39,814 nucleotides of DNA from Chloroflexota bacterium (GTDB lineage Bacteria > Chloroflexota > Limnocylindria > Limnocylindrales > CSP1-4), in contig JAKAMV010000008.1 of the NCBI GenBank assembly GCA_021812735.1, positions 1-39,814 of the forward strand, given 5' to 3'. Made by a program: the position numbers and the translations under genes. The notes beneath the pieces were generated by a model. The model had not been told where the DNA came from, ran no database searches, and saw only the letters and a list, made by a program, of their open reading frames with translations. Positions within the stretch are counted from its first letter, which is position 1, and every line of letters starts with the position of its first letter. Of this stretch, positions 24,802 through 32,786 are shown piece by piece.

Positions 24802-25527
24802 GTGGGACTGCTGACGGGCCGGCGGGCCCTCGTGACTGGTGGCCACGGGGGGCTCGGATCGATTGCCGTCCGAACGCTGCTCGACCTCGACGCCGAGGAC
24901 GTCTTGGTCGTCGGGCGGTCGCGCGACAAGCTCGAGGCGTTCCGGGCCGCGCACGGGGTGCGCGTGTCCGTCGACGCCCTCGACGTGACCGACCCCGCCG
25001 CCTGGCGGACCATCGACGGGCGACCGGTGGACGTCCTCATCCCGTGCGCCGGCGCGGCCTACCGCGCGCCCTTCGTGGCGACCGACTACGAGGTCTGGCG
25101 TGCCCTGGTCGACACGAACCTCATGGGCACGCTGCTGGCCGTTCGCTCGGTGCTGCCGGGGATGCTGGAGCGAGGCTGGGGTCGGATCGTCCTGATCTCA
25201 TCCGCCGCCGCGACGATCGGGCTGCCCGGCCGCGCGGTCTACGGCGCCTCGAAAGCTGCCCTGGAGGCGTTCGCGCGTGCGCTGGCGCCCGAGATCGGCA
25301 GCCGGGACGTCTTGGTCAACTGCCTTGCGCCCGGGATGTTCCCGACGGAGATGACGCAGGATTGGCTGCGCGCGAACCCGGACGTTGCGGAGGGGATCCG
25401 GACCGCGATCCCGCTCGGCCGCTTCGGCGAGACGGAGGAGCTGGCCTCCGCCTTCCGGTTCGCCCTGGAGGCCACGTATGCGCAGGGTTCGGTCATCCAC
25501 ATCGACGGCGGCTGGGGCGTCGTCTAG
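24802..25527 (+). CDS. SDR family oxidoreductase
   Basis: Classical short-chain dehydrogenase of 241 residues. The cofactor loop TGGHGGLG, catalytic serine in VLISSAAATIG, YGASK pair and C-terminal HIDGGWGVV are clear. GGAGG at 24791-24795 directly abuts an ATG at 24796 but is six bases from GTG 24802, so the GTG is the more likely start. It is third in the operon driven from site E. Substrate unknown; a hydroxy-acid or ring-hydroxyl oxidation would suit the pathway. Confidence 0.87.
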   Translation: MGLLTGRRALVTGGHGGLGSIAVRTLLDLDAEDVLVVGRSRDKLEAFRAAHGVRVSVDALDVTDPAAWRTIDGRPVDVLIPCAGAAYRAPFVATDYEVWRALVDTNLMGTLLAVRSVLPGMLERGWGRIVLISSAAATIGLPGRAVYGASKAALEAFARALAPEIGSRDVLVNCLAPGMFPTEMTQDWLRANPDVAEGIRTAIPLGRFGETEELASAFRFALEATYAQGSVIHIDGGWGVV

Positions 25528-25548
25528 AGCGAAAGGGCGAGGCGAGGT

Positions 25549-26280
25549 GTGACTAGGCCGTCGACGTTGGGTGCGATCACGAAGGTCTCCGCGCGCACGC
25601 GCCTCAGTGAGACGACGGAGGCGATCCGCCGGCTCGTCCTCGACGGCGTCGTGCCGACCGGCTCACGCCTCAAGGAGCAGGAGCTCGCTGACGCCCTGGG
25701 CGTCAGCCGGCCCACTGTGCGTGAGGCCGTCCGCCAACTCGTCCACGAGGGGATCCTCGTCCACGAGCCCTACAAGGGGCTGCGCGTCGCGACCGTGGAC
25801 GACGACCACTACTCGCAGCTGGCCGAGGTCCGAGCGGCGCTCGAGGTCCTGGGCGCCCAGCGCGTCGGAGCGCGGCTCACGCCCGAGATCGACGCGCAGC
25901 TGATGGCGTCGCTCGAGGAGATCCGGCGCGCCGACGACGTCGCAGCGTTCAACGAGGCGCATTTCGCATTCCACGCGCTCCTCCAGCGGCTTTCGGGCGC
26001 CGACATCCTCGAGCAGGCGTGGGACATCGTCGAGAACCGGTCTCGGATGATGCTGCGGATCGACCTCGAGATCGACCCGACGGCAGACCGGATGACGCCC
26101 CATGTCGAGTTGATCGAGGCGATCCGAACGCGGGACGAGGACGTCATCGCGGCCACCGTCCGCGAGCACGTCATCGGCAGCGCTCGTGTCCGCCTCGCCC
26201 GTCGCAAGGCCATTGCCGAGGCGAACCCTGTGCCGGCCTCGGGCGCGTCACCGCGCCCCAGGCGCGCGCACGCGAGCTGA
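25549..26280 (+). CDS. GntR-family regulator, FCD domain; second candidate regulator
   Basis: A 243-residue regulator. Its winged helix (ALGVSRPTVREAVRQLVHEG, wing EPYKGLRVATV) is strikingly like that of the GntR protein at 15269-15982. The FCD histidines are kept (AHFAFHALL, HVELIEAI, REHVIGS). The GTG at 25549 follows a GAGG. It is the last gene of the operon with ALDH, DapB-like and SDR genes, which has operator site E. A feedback loop on the shared operator is likely; whether the two regulators respond to different ligands is unknown. Confidence 0.88.
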   Translation: MTRPSTLGAITKVSARTRLSETTEAIRRLVLDGVVPTGSRLKEQELADALGVSRPTVREAVRQLVHEGILVHEPYKGLRVATVDDDHYSQLAEVRAALEVLGAQRVGARLTPEIDAQLMASLEEIRRADDVAAFNEAHFAFHALLQRLSGADILEQAWDIVENRSRMMLRIDLEIDPTADRMTPHVELIEAIRTRDEDVIAATVREHVIGSARVRLARRKAIAEANPVPASGASPRPRRAHAS

Positions 26281-26308
26281 GCGGACCGCGCCGCTCCGGA
26301 CAGCCTAC

Positions 26309-28060
26309 TCAGAAGGCGCCCTCCCCGGAGATCGGGATCGCGGCCTCGTCGGCGACAGGACTGCGGCCGCACAGGAAGTCGAAGTCGCAGCCCTCGTGCG
26401 TCTGGTTCACGTGGTCCACGTAGAGGCGGGCGTAACCCCGGGCAGGGCCGGTCTCGCGCGGTCTCCACACCGCCAGGCGCCGCGCGATCTCCTCGTCGCT
26501 GAGCCTGACCTCGAGCCGGCGGTTCGGCGTGTCGAGGACGATGACGTCGCCCGTCTCCACGATGGCGAGCGGTCCGCCGGCCGCGGCCTCGGGCGAGATG
26601 TGGAGGACCGCCGTCCCGAACGCCGTGCCGCTCATCCGCGAGTCGCTGATCCGCACCATGTCCCGGGCGCCGCTGGCGAGGACCTTGCGCGGGACCGGCA
26701 TGTTGCCCCACTCGGGCATGCCCGGGGCGCCCCTCGGACCTCCGTACTTGAGCACGAGGACATCATCCGGCCCGACGTCGAGATCCGGGTCGTCGAGGCG
26801 GGCTGCAAGGTCGTCGTGGTCCTCGAAGACCACGGCGCGACCCTCGTGGACAAGCAGCTCCTCCGATGCGGCGGTCTGCTTGAGGACGGCGCCGTTCGGG
26901 GCGAGGTTGCCCGTGAGCACGACGATGCCGCCCTCGGGCGCGAGCGGGTCGTCGATGGTCCGGATGACGTCGCGATTGATCGCCGTGACGCCGGCGATGG
27001 TCTCGCCGACCCTCTTCCCGGTGATCGTCTCCGCGTCGAGGCGGAGCCGCTGCGCGAGCTCGGCCATCAGCGCCGGCACGCCTCCGGCGTAGTAGAACTC
27101 CTCCATCAGGTACTTGCCCGCGGGCTTGAGGTTCACGAGCACCGGCGTGTCCCGTGAGAGGCGGTCGAACTCGGTCAGGGGCAGGTCGAGGCCGAGCCGC
27201 CGGGCGAGCGCGAGCAGGTGGATCACCGCGTTCGTCGAGCCAGCCACCGACGAGAGCACGCGGATCGCGTTCTCGAACGCCGCGGGCGTGAGAATCCGCG
27301 ACGGCCGGATGTCCTGCTCCGCGATCTCGACTGCCCGCCGTCCGACGTACTGGGCGAGCCGGAGGCGGTTCGAGTCGACCGCGGGGATGGCGGCCGACGA
27401 CGACGGCGCGATCCCGAGCGCCTCGGCGATGCACGCCATCGTCGAGGCGGTGCCCATCGTCATGCAGTGGCCCGGGCTCCGCTCGATGTGGCTCTCAAGC
27501 TCGCGCCAGTCCTCGGCCGGCAGCCTGCCGGCGCGGTACTCCATGTAGAGCCGGTGCGTGTCCGTCGAGGAGCCGACGTCCTGGCCACACCACTTCCCGT
27601 TCAGGCCGGGGCCCCCGGGCAGCATGACGGTCGGGATGTCCGTGCTCGCCGCCGCGAGGAGCATGCCCGGAATCGTCTCGTCGCAGGCCCCGAGCATGAC
27701 CACGGAATCCATCGGATAGGAGCGGATCGTCTGCTCGACCTCCATGGCCAGCAGGTTCCGATGCATGAACGAGATCCCGACGGGGCGGGCGAGGTCGGCG
27801 CCCATGGTGAGCGTGGGGAACTCGAGCGGGAAGCCCCCGGCCTGCCAGACGCCCTTCTTGATCGAGTCGACGAGTTGGCGGAAGTGCAGGTGGCAGCGCG
27901 TCAGCTCGCTCCAGTTGTTGGCGATGCCGATCACGGGGCGACCGGAGAAGTCCGCTTCCGAGTACCCCTGGACCTTCATCGCCGTCCGCTGGAGGAAGCC
28001 GTCCACGCCGCCGGCCTCGAACCACTCGGCGCTCCTGTAGATGCGCGACTCCGAGCTCAC
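26309..28060 (-). CDS. IlvD/Edd-family sugar-acid dehydratase
   Basis: A 583-residue [2Fe-2S] dehydratase. Three cysteines are placed as in arabonate/xylonate dehydratases: C56 in WSELTRCHLHF, C126 in GACDETIPG and C199 in GHCMTMGTASTMA. The catalytic-serine region SDSRMSGTAFGT is present. The GACDET motif has glutamate where the family often has lysine. Known members turn pentonates into 2-keto-3-deoxypentonates. It is divergent from the DapA-family gene at 28301 and has operator site F upstream. In the non-phosphorylating arabinose/xylose pathway an IlvD-type and a DapA-type enzyme act in sequence to give 2-oxoglutarate semialdehyde. A hydroxyproline-derived substrate is the alternative. 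Confidence 0.87.
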   Translation of the reverse strand: MSSESRIYRSAEWFEAGGVDGFLQRTAMKVQGYSEADFSGRPVIGIANNWSELTRCHLHFRQLVDSIKKGVWQAGGFPLEFPTLTMGADLARPVGISFMHRNLLAMEVEQTIRSYPMDSVVMLGACDETIPGMLLAAASTDIPTVMLPGGPGLNGKWCGQDVGSSTDTHRLYMEYRAGRLPAEDWRELESHIERSPGHCMTMGTASTMACIAEALGIAPSSSAAIPAVDSNRLRLAQYVGRRAVEIAEQDIRPSRILTPAAFENAIRVLSSVAGSTNAVIHLLALARRLGLDLPLTEFDRLSRDTPVLVNLKPAGKYLMEEFYYAGGVPALMAELAQRLRLDAETITGKRVGETIAGVTAINRDVIRTIDDPLAPEGGIVVLTGNLAPNGAVLKQTAASEELLVHEGRAVVFEDHDDLAARLDDPDLDVGPDDVLVLKYGGPRGAPGMPEWGNMPVPRKVLASGARDMVRISDSRMSGTAFGTAVLHISPEAAAGGPLAIVETGDVIVLDTPNRRLEVRLSDEEIARRLAVWRPRETGPARGYARLYVDHVNQTHEGCDFDFLCGRSPVADEAAIPISGEGAF

Positions 28061-28130
28061 TGGCGGCAGCCTCCCAGGACACGCTTGTCGATGGCTACCC
28101 GGTCGGGCAAGCGATCGGGTGATGACGGGA

Positions 28131-28152
28131 AATGGTCAGATTGCCTGACGTT
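28131..28152 (+). promoter_or_regulatory. Operator site F, upstream of the IlvD-family gene
   Basis: On the plus strand it reads AATGGTCAG, ATTGCC, T, GACGTT, with the core GGTCAGATTGCCTGAC shared with site H. It lies about 70 bp before the dehydratase start at 28060. Confidence 0.6.
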
Positions 28153-28215
28153 TCGCCCACTCGAGCATCGGCGTTCTTCTCGATCCCGTCAAGCCGTCAC
28201 GGGCTGCAACGGGAC

Positions 28216-28243
28216 TTGACCGACACCCTCGCCTCACTACAAT
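28216..28243 (+). promoter_or_regulatory. Promoter of the DapA-family gene
   Basis: TTGACC at 28216-28221, a 16-base spacer and TACAAT at 28238-28243 (five of six) make one of the best promoters in the window. Operator site G starts two bases later. Confidence 0.6.
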
Positions 28244-28244
28244 A

Positions 28245-28265
28245 GTCGTCAGGCAATCAGACGAT
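28245..28265 (-). promoter_or_regulatory. Operator site G, upstream of the DapA-family gene
   Basis: On the minus strand it reads ATCGTCTG, ATTGCC, T, GACGAC. The core (GTCTGATTGCCTGAC) is identical to site H. It overlaps the expected transcription start of the 28301 gene. Confidence 0.6.
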
Positions 28266-28300
28266 TTGACTCCCCCACCTGCAGCTGGAGACGAGGCCCT

Positions 28301-29209
28301 ATGGCGAGACGGAAGGTCCAGTTCGAAGGCATCCTGCCGGCGATGGTCACGCCGATGAAGGCGGACGGCAGCGTCGACGAGGACGGCCTCGCCCGCCTGA
28401 CCGAGCGCCTCATCCGCGCCGGGAACGGCGGCCTCATCCCGCTCGGCAGCACCGGCGAGTTCAACTTCATGACGAACGCCGAGCGGCGCCGCGTCGCCGA
28501 GGTCGTCATCGAGGCGGCCGCCGGACGCGTCCCGGTCATGCCGAGCACGGGCGCCACGACGACGCGCGAGGCGATCGAACTGAGCCAGCACGCCCAGCAG
28601 GCGGGCGCCTCCGGCGTCATGGTCATCCCGCCCTACTACGAGCCGCTGCCCTTCAAGACGATCCTCGAGTTCTACCGCGCCCTCGCGGCCTCCATCGACA
28701 TCCCAATCATCTTCTACCAGCTGCCCGCCGCGACGAACGTCAAGCTGACCCCGGCACAGGTCGGCGAGCTGGCCGGGATTGACGGCGTGGACTGGATCAA
28801 GGACAGCAGCGCGGACGCCGTCGCCCTGACCGAGATGATCCAGCGCTACTCCGACAGGATCGGGGTGATGAACGGCTGGGACACCCTGACGTTCTTCGGC
28901 CTCGTGTCGGGGACGCCGGCGTCGGTCTGGGGCGCGGCCAACGTCATCCCCGACCTCTGCGTCGAGCTCTTCGACGCGGCAGCGCGCCGGCGCGACCTCG
29001 ACGCGGCCCGCGCGGTCTGGAAGCGGATCTGGCCGATCGTGAACTTCCTCGAGACGAGCCCCACCGGCTACGTCTCGGCGGTGAAGGCCGGCTGCGATCT
29101 GGTCGGTGAGCCCGCGGGCGATCCGCGGCTGCCGCTCCTGCCGCTCTCCGCCGGGGACCGGGCCACGCTCAAGGGCCTCCTCCAGACCGCGGGCGTCAAG
29201 ACCGCCTGA
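28301..29209 (+). CDS. DapA/NanA-family lyase (candidate pyrroline-4-hydroxy-2-carboxylate deaminase or keto-deoxypentonate dehydratase)
   Basis: A 302-residue Schiff-base TIM barrel. The Schiff-base lysine is K167 in WIKDSS; the catalytic tyrosine is Y139 in IIFYQLP; the carboxylate-binding loop is GSTGE at 49-53. In trans-4-hydroxyproline catabolism a member of this family deaminates pyrroline-4-hydroxy-2-carboxylate to 2-oxoglutarate semialdehyde. Another member dehydrates 2-keto-3-deoxy-L-arabonate to the same product. Sequence alone does not decide, since neighbours support both: a hydroxyproline dehydrogenase and a divergent sugar-acid dehydratase. It has its own promoter with operator site G and is followed by two flavoenzyme genes. 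Confidence 0.88.
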   Translation: MARRKVQFEGILPAMVTPMKADGSVDEDGLARLTERLIRAGNGGLIPLGSTGEFNFMTNAERRRVAEVVIEAAAGRVPVMPSTGATTTREAIELSQHAQQAGASGVMVIPPYYEPLPFKTILEFYRALAASIDIPIIFYQLPAATNVKLTPAQVGELAGIDGVDWIKDSSADAVALTEMIQRYSDRIGVMNGWDTLTFFGLVSGTPASVWGAANVIPDLCVELFDAAARRRDLDAARAVWKRIWPIVNFLETSPTGYVSAVKAGCDLVGEPAGDPRLPLLPLSAGDRATLKGLLQTAGVKTA

Positions 29210-29289
29210 CTCGGGTGACGTCGTCTGGCCGGGGCCCCGAGCCGGACGACGTCACGCCATTCCCTGATGCCCTCCAGCGCGAGAGTCAC

Positions 29290-30678
29290 ATGAACGAGGC
29301 TGATCCCGACCTTCTGGACGCGATCGTGGTCGGCGGTGGGATCGCCGGCCTGACGGCGGCCTGGCGCCTGCGCCACCGGCGCATCCTGCTGCTCGAGGCG
29401 GCGGACCGGGTCGGCGGGCGGATGTACTCGGTCCAGCGGGGCGAGTACTGGCTGAACCTCGGCGCGCACCTGTTCCCGGGACCCGATTCCGTCGTGCAGG
29501 GCCTCGTGCGGGAGGTCGGGCTCCAGACGATCCCCGTGACCGGCGGCATGATGGGCCTCGCGCTCGCCGGCCGGACGCTGACGACGGGATCGATCGACCT
29601 CTACCCGCTGCGGCTCCCGCTGACACTGCGGGAGCGGGTCGCGTTCGCGCGGGCGGGCCTGCGGCTGATGCGCGAGGTCCGACGCTTCCATCGCGACGTG
29701 GCCCCGAAAGAGGGCGAGGCGGCGGCCGACGTCCGCCGGCGCCTCGCCGACTACGGGACGGACCGGACCTTCGCCGACTTCCTCGGAACGCTCCCGCCGC
29801 GGGTCGAGTCCGTCTTCTCCTGCGCGGCCCACCGCGCGACTGCCGAGTCGGAGGAGCTCTCGGCGGGCTGCGGCGTCGCGCTCTTCGCCAAGGTCTGGGC
29901 TGGCAAGGATTCGCTCGACCGGCGGAACCTCCTCGGCGGGAGCGGACGGCTGCCCGAGGAGCTCAGCAAGCGGCTGGGCGACCGGGTCCGCGTCGGAGCC
30001 GAGGCCATCGGCCTGCGCGTCGACGACGGCTTGGCCGAGGTCGCCTACCGGCAGCGCGGCACGACGCAGACGGCCCGGGCCCGCCACGTCGTGCTCGCGA
30101 TCCCCGGTCGCCAAGCCTCGCTCCTGCTCGCCGCCGTCGCGCCCGCGGCGGCGAGCGCACTCGGGAAACTCGCCTATGGCGCGTTCCTCAGCATGGCCAT
30201 CCTGACAGGCGAGGCAGGCGCGATGCCCTGGGACGAGGTCTACGCCATGGCGACGCCAGGGCGGGCCTTCGACATGTTCTTCAACCACGCCCAGCCGATC
30301 CGCACGCCCGGCAGACGCTCGCCCGGCGGCAGCCTGATGGTCTACGCGGGCGCACACGCGGCCGACGCCCTCCTCGCCAAGACCGACGACGAGATCCGCG
30401 ACGCCTTCCTGCCCGACCTGCTCGACCTATACCCTGCGCTGCGGAACCTGATCGTCGAGACGAAGGTCCAGCGCTGGTCGATCGGGAACGTCTTCGCGCG
30501 CCCGGGTCGGCAGCCACTAACCCCAGATCTCGAGCGGCCGCTCGGTCCTGGGGGGAACGTCCACCTCGCGGGGGACCACTTCGCCAACGGCGGGCTCGGC
30601 GAGATGGAGGCCGCGGCCGGCAGCGCCCTCACGGCCGCGGATCGGATCGATCGGCTGCTCATGGCGGCCTCGGGATAG
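29290..30678 (+). CDS. FAD-dependent amine oxidase / protoporphyrinogen oxidase-like protein
   Basis: A 462-residue flavin monooxygenase/amine oxidase superfamily member. The FAD fold is AIVVGGGIAGLTAAWRL, followed by GGRMYSV and the C-terminal LAGDHFANGGLGEMEAAAGSALTAADRI typical of this superfamily. Two starts are possible: ATG 29290, chosen because the FAD fold begins shortly after, and GTG 29215. It lies between the DapA-family and DadA-like genes on the same strand, so it is co-transcribed from site G. Its likely job is oxidation of an amine or N-alkylated amino acid; haem synthesis is improbable here. Confidence 0.82.
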   Translation: MNEADPDLLDAIVVGGGIAGLTAAWRLRHRRILLLEAADRVGGRMYSVQRGEYWLNLGAHLFPGPDSVVQGLVREVGLQTIPVTGGMMGLALAGRTLTTGSIDLYPLRLPLTLRERVAFARAGLRLMREVRRFHRDVAPKEGEAAADVRRRLADYGTDRTFADFLGTLPPRVESVFSCAAHRATAESEELSAGCGVALFAKVWAGKDSLDRRNLLGGSGRLPEELSKRLGDRVRVGAEAIGLRVDDGLAEVAYRQRGTTQTARARHVVLAIPGRQASLLLAAVAPAAASALGKLAYGAFLSMAILTGEAGAMPWDEVYAMATPGRAFDMFFNHAQPIRTPGRRSPGGSLMVYAGAHAADALLAKTDDEIRDAFLPDLLDLYPALRNLIVETKVQRWSIGNVFARPGRQPLTPDLERPLGPGGNVHLAGDHFANGGLGEMEAAAGSALTAADRIDRLLMAASG

Positions 30679-30694
30679 GGCAAGAGGGTTCAAC

Positions 30695-31933
30695 GTGAAA
30701 GTGACGGTCATCGGCGCCGGCGTCATCGGCCTTGCGACGGCCTACCGGCTGGCGGGGCGCGGTGCCGAGGTGACGGTCGTCTACCGCGCGAACCTGCACA
30801 CCGGCGCCTCGAACAACAACGCCGGTTGGATCGTGCCCGGGGACAGCGGCCCCGTGCCCGGACCCGGCGTCGTGCTCCAGGTGCTGCGCTGGATGCTCTC
30901 GTCAGGCAGCCCGCTCTACGTCCGGCCGTCGCTCGAGCCCGCCTACCTCGGCTTCCTGTTCGGGATGTTCCGGGCGTGCAACGCCACGGCGTACCGCAAC
31001 GCGGTCGACGCGACGCTCCGCCTCGCCGCCGGGACGCTCGAGGAGTTCGACGCGTGGGCCGCCGACGGCATCCGGTACGAGATGCACTCGGCGGGCGAGC
31101 TCCGCGTCTTCCTCACCGACCATGAGTTCGACGCCGTCCTCGGCGGGCTCGACCAGCTTCGCGAGGGGGGCTACGAGATCGACGTCCTCGACGGGAACGG
31201 GGCCCGCGACGTCGTGCCCGAGCTTCGCGACGAGGTCCGGCACGGGATCTTCTTCGCGCAGCATCGCCACGTGCAGCCGGAGACGGTCGTCAACGGGCTG
31301 CTCGAACGGACGCGTGCCCTCGGCGTGCGTTTCGTCGAGGGGACGGTCAGCGACGCGCGCGTCCGCGGCGGGTCGACGGTCGAACTGCGCGTCGCGGGCG
31401 AGGCGCGCACCTCGGACGCGGTGGTCATCGCGGCCGGCGTCGGCAGCCGCCGACTGGCCCGCCTCTTCGGCGGACGGCTGCCGATCCACGCCGGCAAAGG
31501 CTATAGCACCGACTACACGCCCGGCCAGCTGCCCGCAGTTCGCCCGAACATCATGCTGTGCGAGGCGCACTGCGCGATCACCCCGCTCGACGGCGGGACG
31601 CGTCTCGCGGGCACGATGGAGTTCGGGTCGCTGACCGAGACGGTGAGCCCGGCACGGGTCCGCGCCATCAAGGCAGCGCCGCCGCGCTACTTCCGCGACT
31701 GGGATCCGGACGCTCCGGCATCGACGCCCACCGCCGGGTTGCGCCCCATGACGCCCGACGGCCTGCCGGTGATCGGACGCCTGTCGTCGCACCCAAACGT
31801 CTTCGTGGCGACCGGCCACGGCATGCTCGGCCTGACCCTCGCCCCGCGGACGGCTGTCGAGCTCGCGAACATGGTCCTCGACGGGACGACGCCGGCCGTC
31901 CTCGCCCCGTTCAGCCCCAGCCGCTTCCGCTGA
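30695..31933 (+). CDS. DAO-family FAD oxidoreductase (DadA-like)
   Basis: A 412-residue D-amino-acid dehydrogenase-like flavoprotein. The FAD fold is VTVIGAGVIGLATAYRLAGRG; the segment ASNNNAGWIVP resembles the DadA family; the C-terminal FVATGHGMLGLTLAPRTA contacts flavin. DadA-type enzymes oxidise D-amino acids including D-proline. Its GTG start at 30695 is only 16 bp past the preceding gene. It may oxidise a second epimerised substrate produced by one of the other racemase-family enzymes, e.g. D-proline or an N-methyl form. Confidence 0.86.
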   Translation: MKVTVIGAGVIGLATAYRLAGRGAEVTVVYRANLHTGASNNNAGWIVPGDSGPVPGPGVVLQVLRWMLSSGSPLYVRPSLEPAYLGFLFGMFRACNATAYRNAVDATLRLAAGTLEEFDAWAADGIRYEMHSAGELRVFLTDHEFDAVLGGLDQLREGGYEIDVLDGNGARDVVPELRDEVRHGIFFAQHRHVQPETVVNGLLERTRALGVRFVEGTVSDARVRGGSTVELRVAGEARTSDAVVIAAGVGSRRLARLFGGRLPIHAGKGYSTDYTPGQLPAVRPNIMLCEAHCAITPLDGGTRLAGTMEFGSLTETVSPARVRAIKAAPPRYFRDWDPDAPASTPTAGLRPMTPDGLPVIGRLSSHPNVFVATGHGMLGLTLAPRTAVELANMVLDGTTPAVLAPFSPSRFR

Positions 31934-31963
31934 GACGGACCGGCTGAGACAGCCGCGAGCCGG

Positions 31964-32752
31964 CTACCAGCGGTAGCGGCTCGTCGCCATCAGGCCTGCC
32001 GTCTTGCCGCCGTCGATCGGGACGTTCGCGCCCGTGATGAAGGCGGCGTCGTCGGAGACGAGGAACGCCGCGAGCTTGGCGACCTCCTCGGGCTCCCCGA
32101 TGCGCCGCGCCGGGATCACCGAGAGGGCCCGCTCGCGACCCTCCGCGTGGTCGCCGACCAGGTCCCACTCGGCGAGCGTCATGTCGGTCATGATCGGACC
32201 CGGGCAGACCGAGTTCACGCGCACGCCCTGCTCCGCGTAGGTGAGCGCGAGCGAGCGCGTCATGCTCACGATGGCCGCCTTCGTCGCCGCATAGCCCACG
32301 CCGTTCGCGACGCCGACGAGGCCCGCCATCGAGGCGACGTTGAGGATCACGCCCCTGGAGCGGAGCAGGTGCGGGAGCGCAGCGCGGCAGCCCAGCCAGG
32401 GCCCCTTCACGTTCACGTCGAAGAGTCGGTCCCACCCGTCCTCCGACGGACCCTCGGGGCCCTCGGGCTCCTCGATGCCGCTGTTGTTGACGAGGACGTC
32501 GAGGCCGCCGAAGGTCTCGACCGCAGCAGCGATCAGCGCCTCCACCTCGCGCGAGCGGGTCACGTCCGTCGCGACGAACATTGCCCGGCCGCCCCTGCCG
32601 ACGAGCTCCGCCGCCATCGCCTCTCCACGCTCCCGTGTGCGGCTCCCAATGACGACCGCCGCGCCGAGCGCGGACAGCTCGCGGGCGATCGCCTGCCCGA
32701 TCCCCGTCGCGCCGCCGGTGACCACCGCGGTGCGACCGGCAAGTCCGCTCAT
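31964..32752 (-). CDS. SDR family oxidoreductase
   Basis: Classical SDR of 262 residues with TGGATGIG, NNSGI, the catalytic serine in NVASMAGL and YAATK. The C-terminus PIDGGKTAGL is standard. It is the last gene of a seven-gene minus-strand run beginning at 38827. The ATG at 32752 follows GGAGAGGG. Substrate unknown. Confidence 0.87.
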   Translation of the reverse strand: MSGLAGRTAVVTGGATGIGQAIARELSALGAAVVIGSRTRERGEAMAAELVGRGGRAMFVATDVTRSREVEALIAAAVETFGGLDVLVNNSGIEEPEGPEGPSEDGWDRLFDVNVKGPWLGCRAALPHLLRSRGVILNVASMAGLVGVANGVGYAATKAAIVSMTRSLALTYAEQGVRVNSVCPGPIMTDMTLAEWDLVGDHAEGRERALSVIPARRIGEPEEVAKLAAFLVSDDAAFITGANVPIDGGKTAGLMATSRYRW

Positions 32753-32786
32753 CGCCGATCCCTCTCCTGCACTCTCGAGTGGGGCC

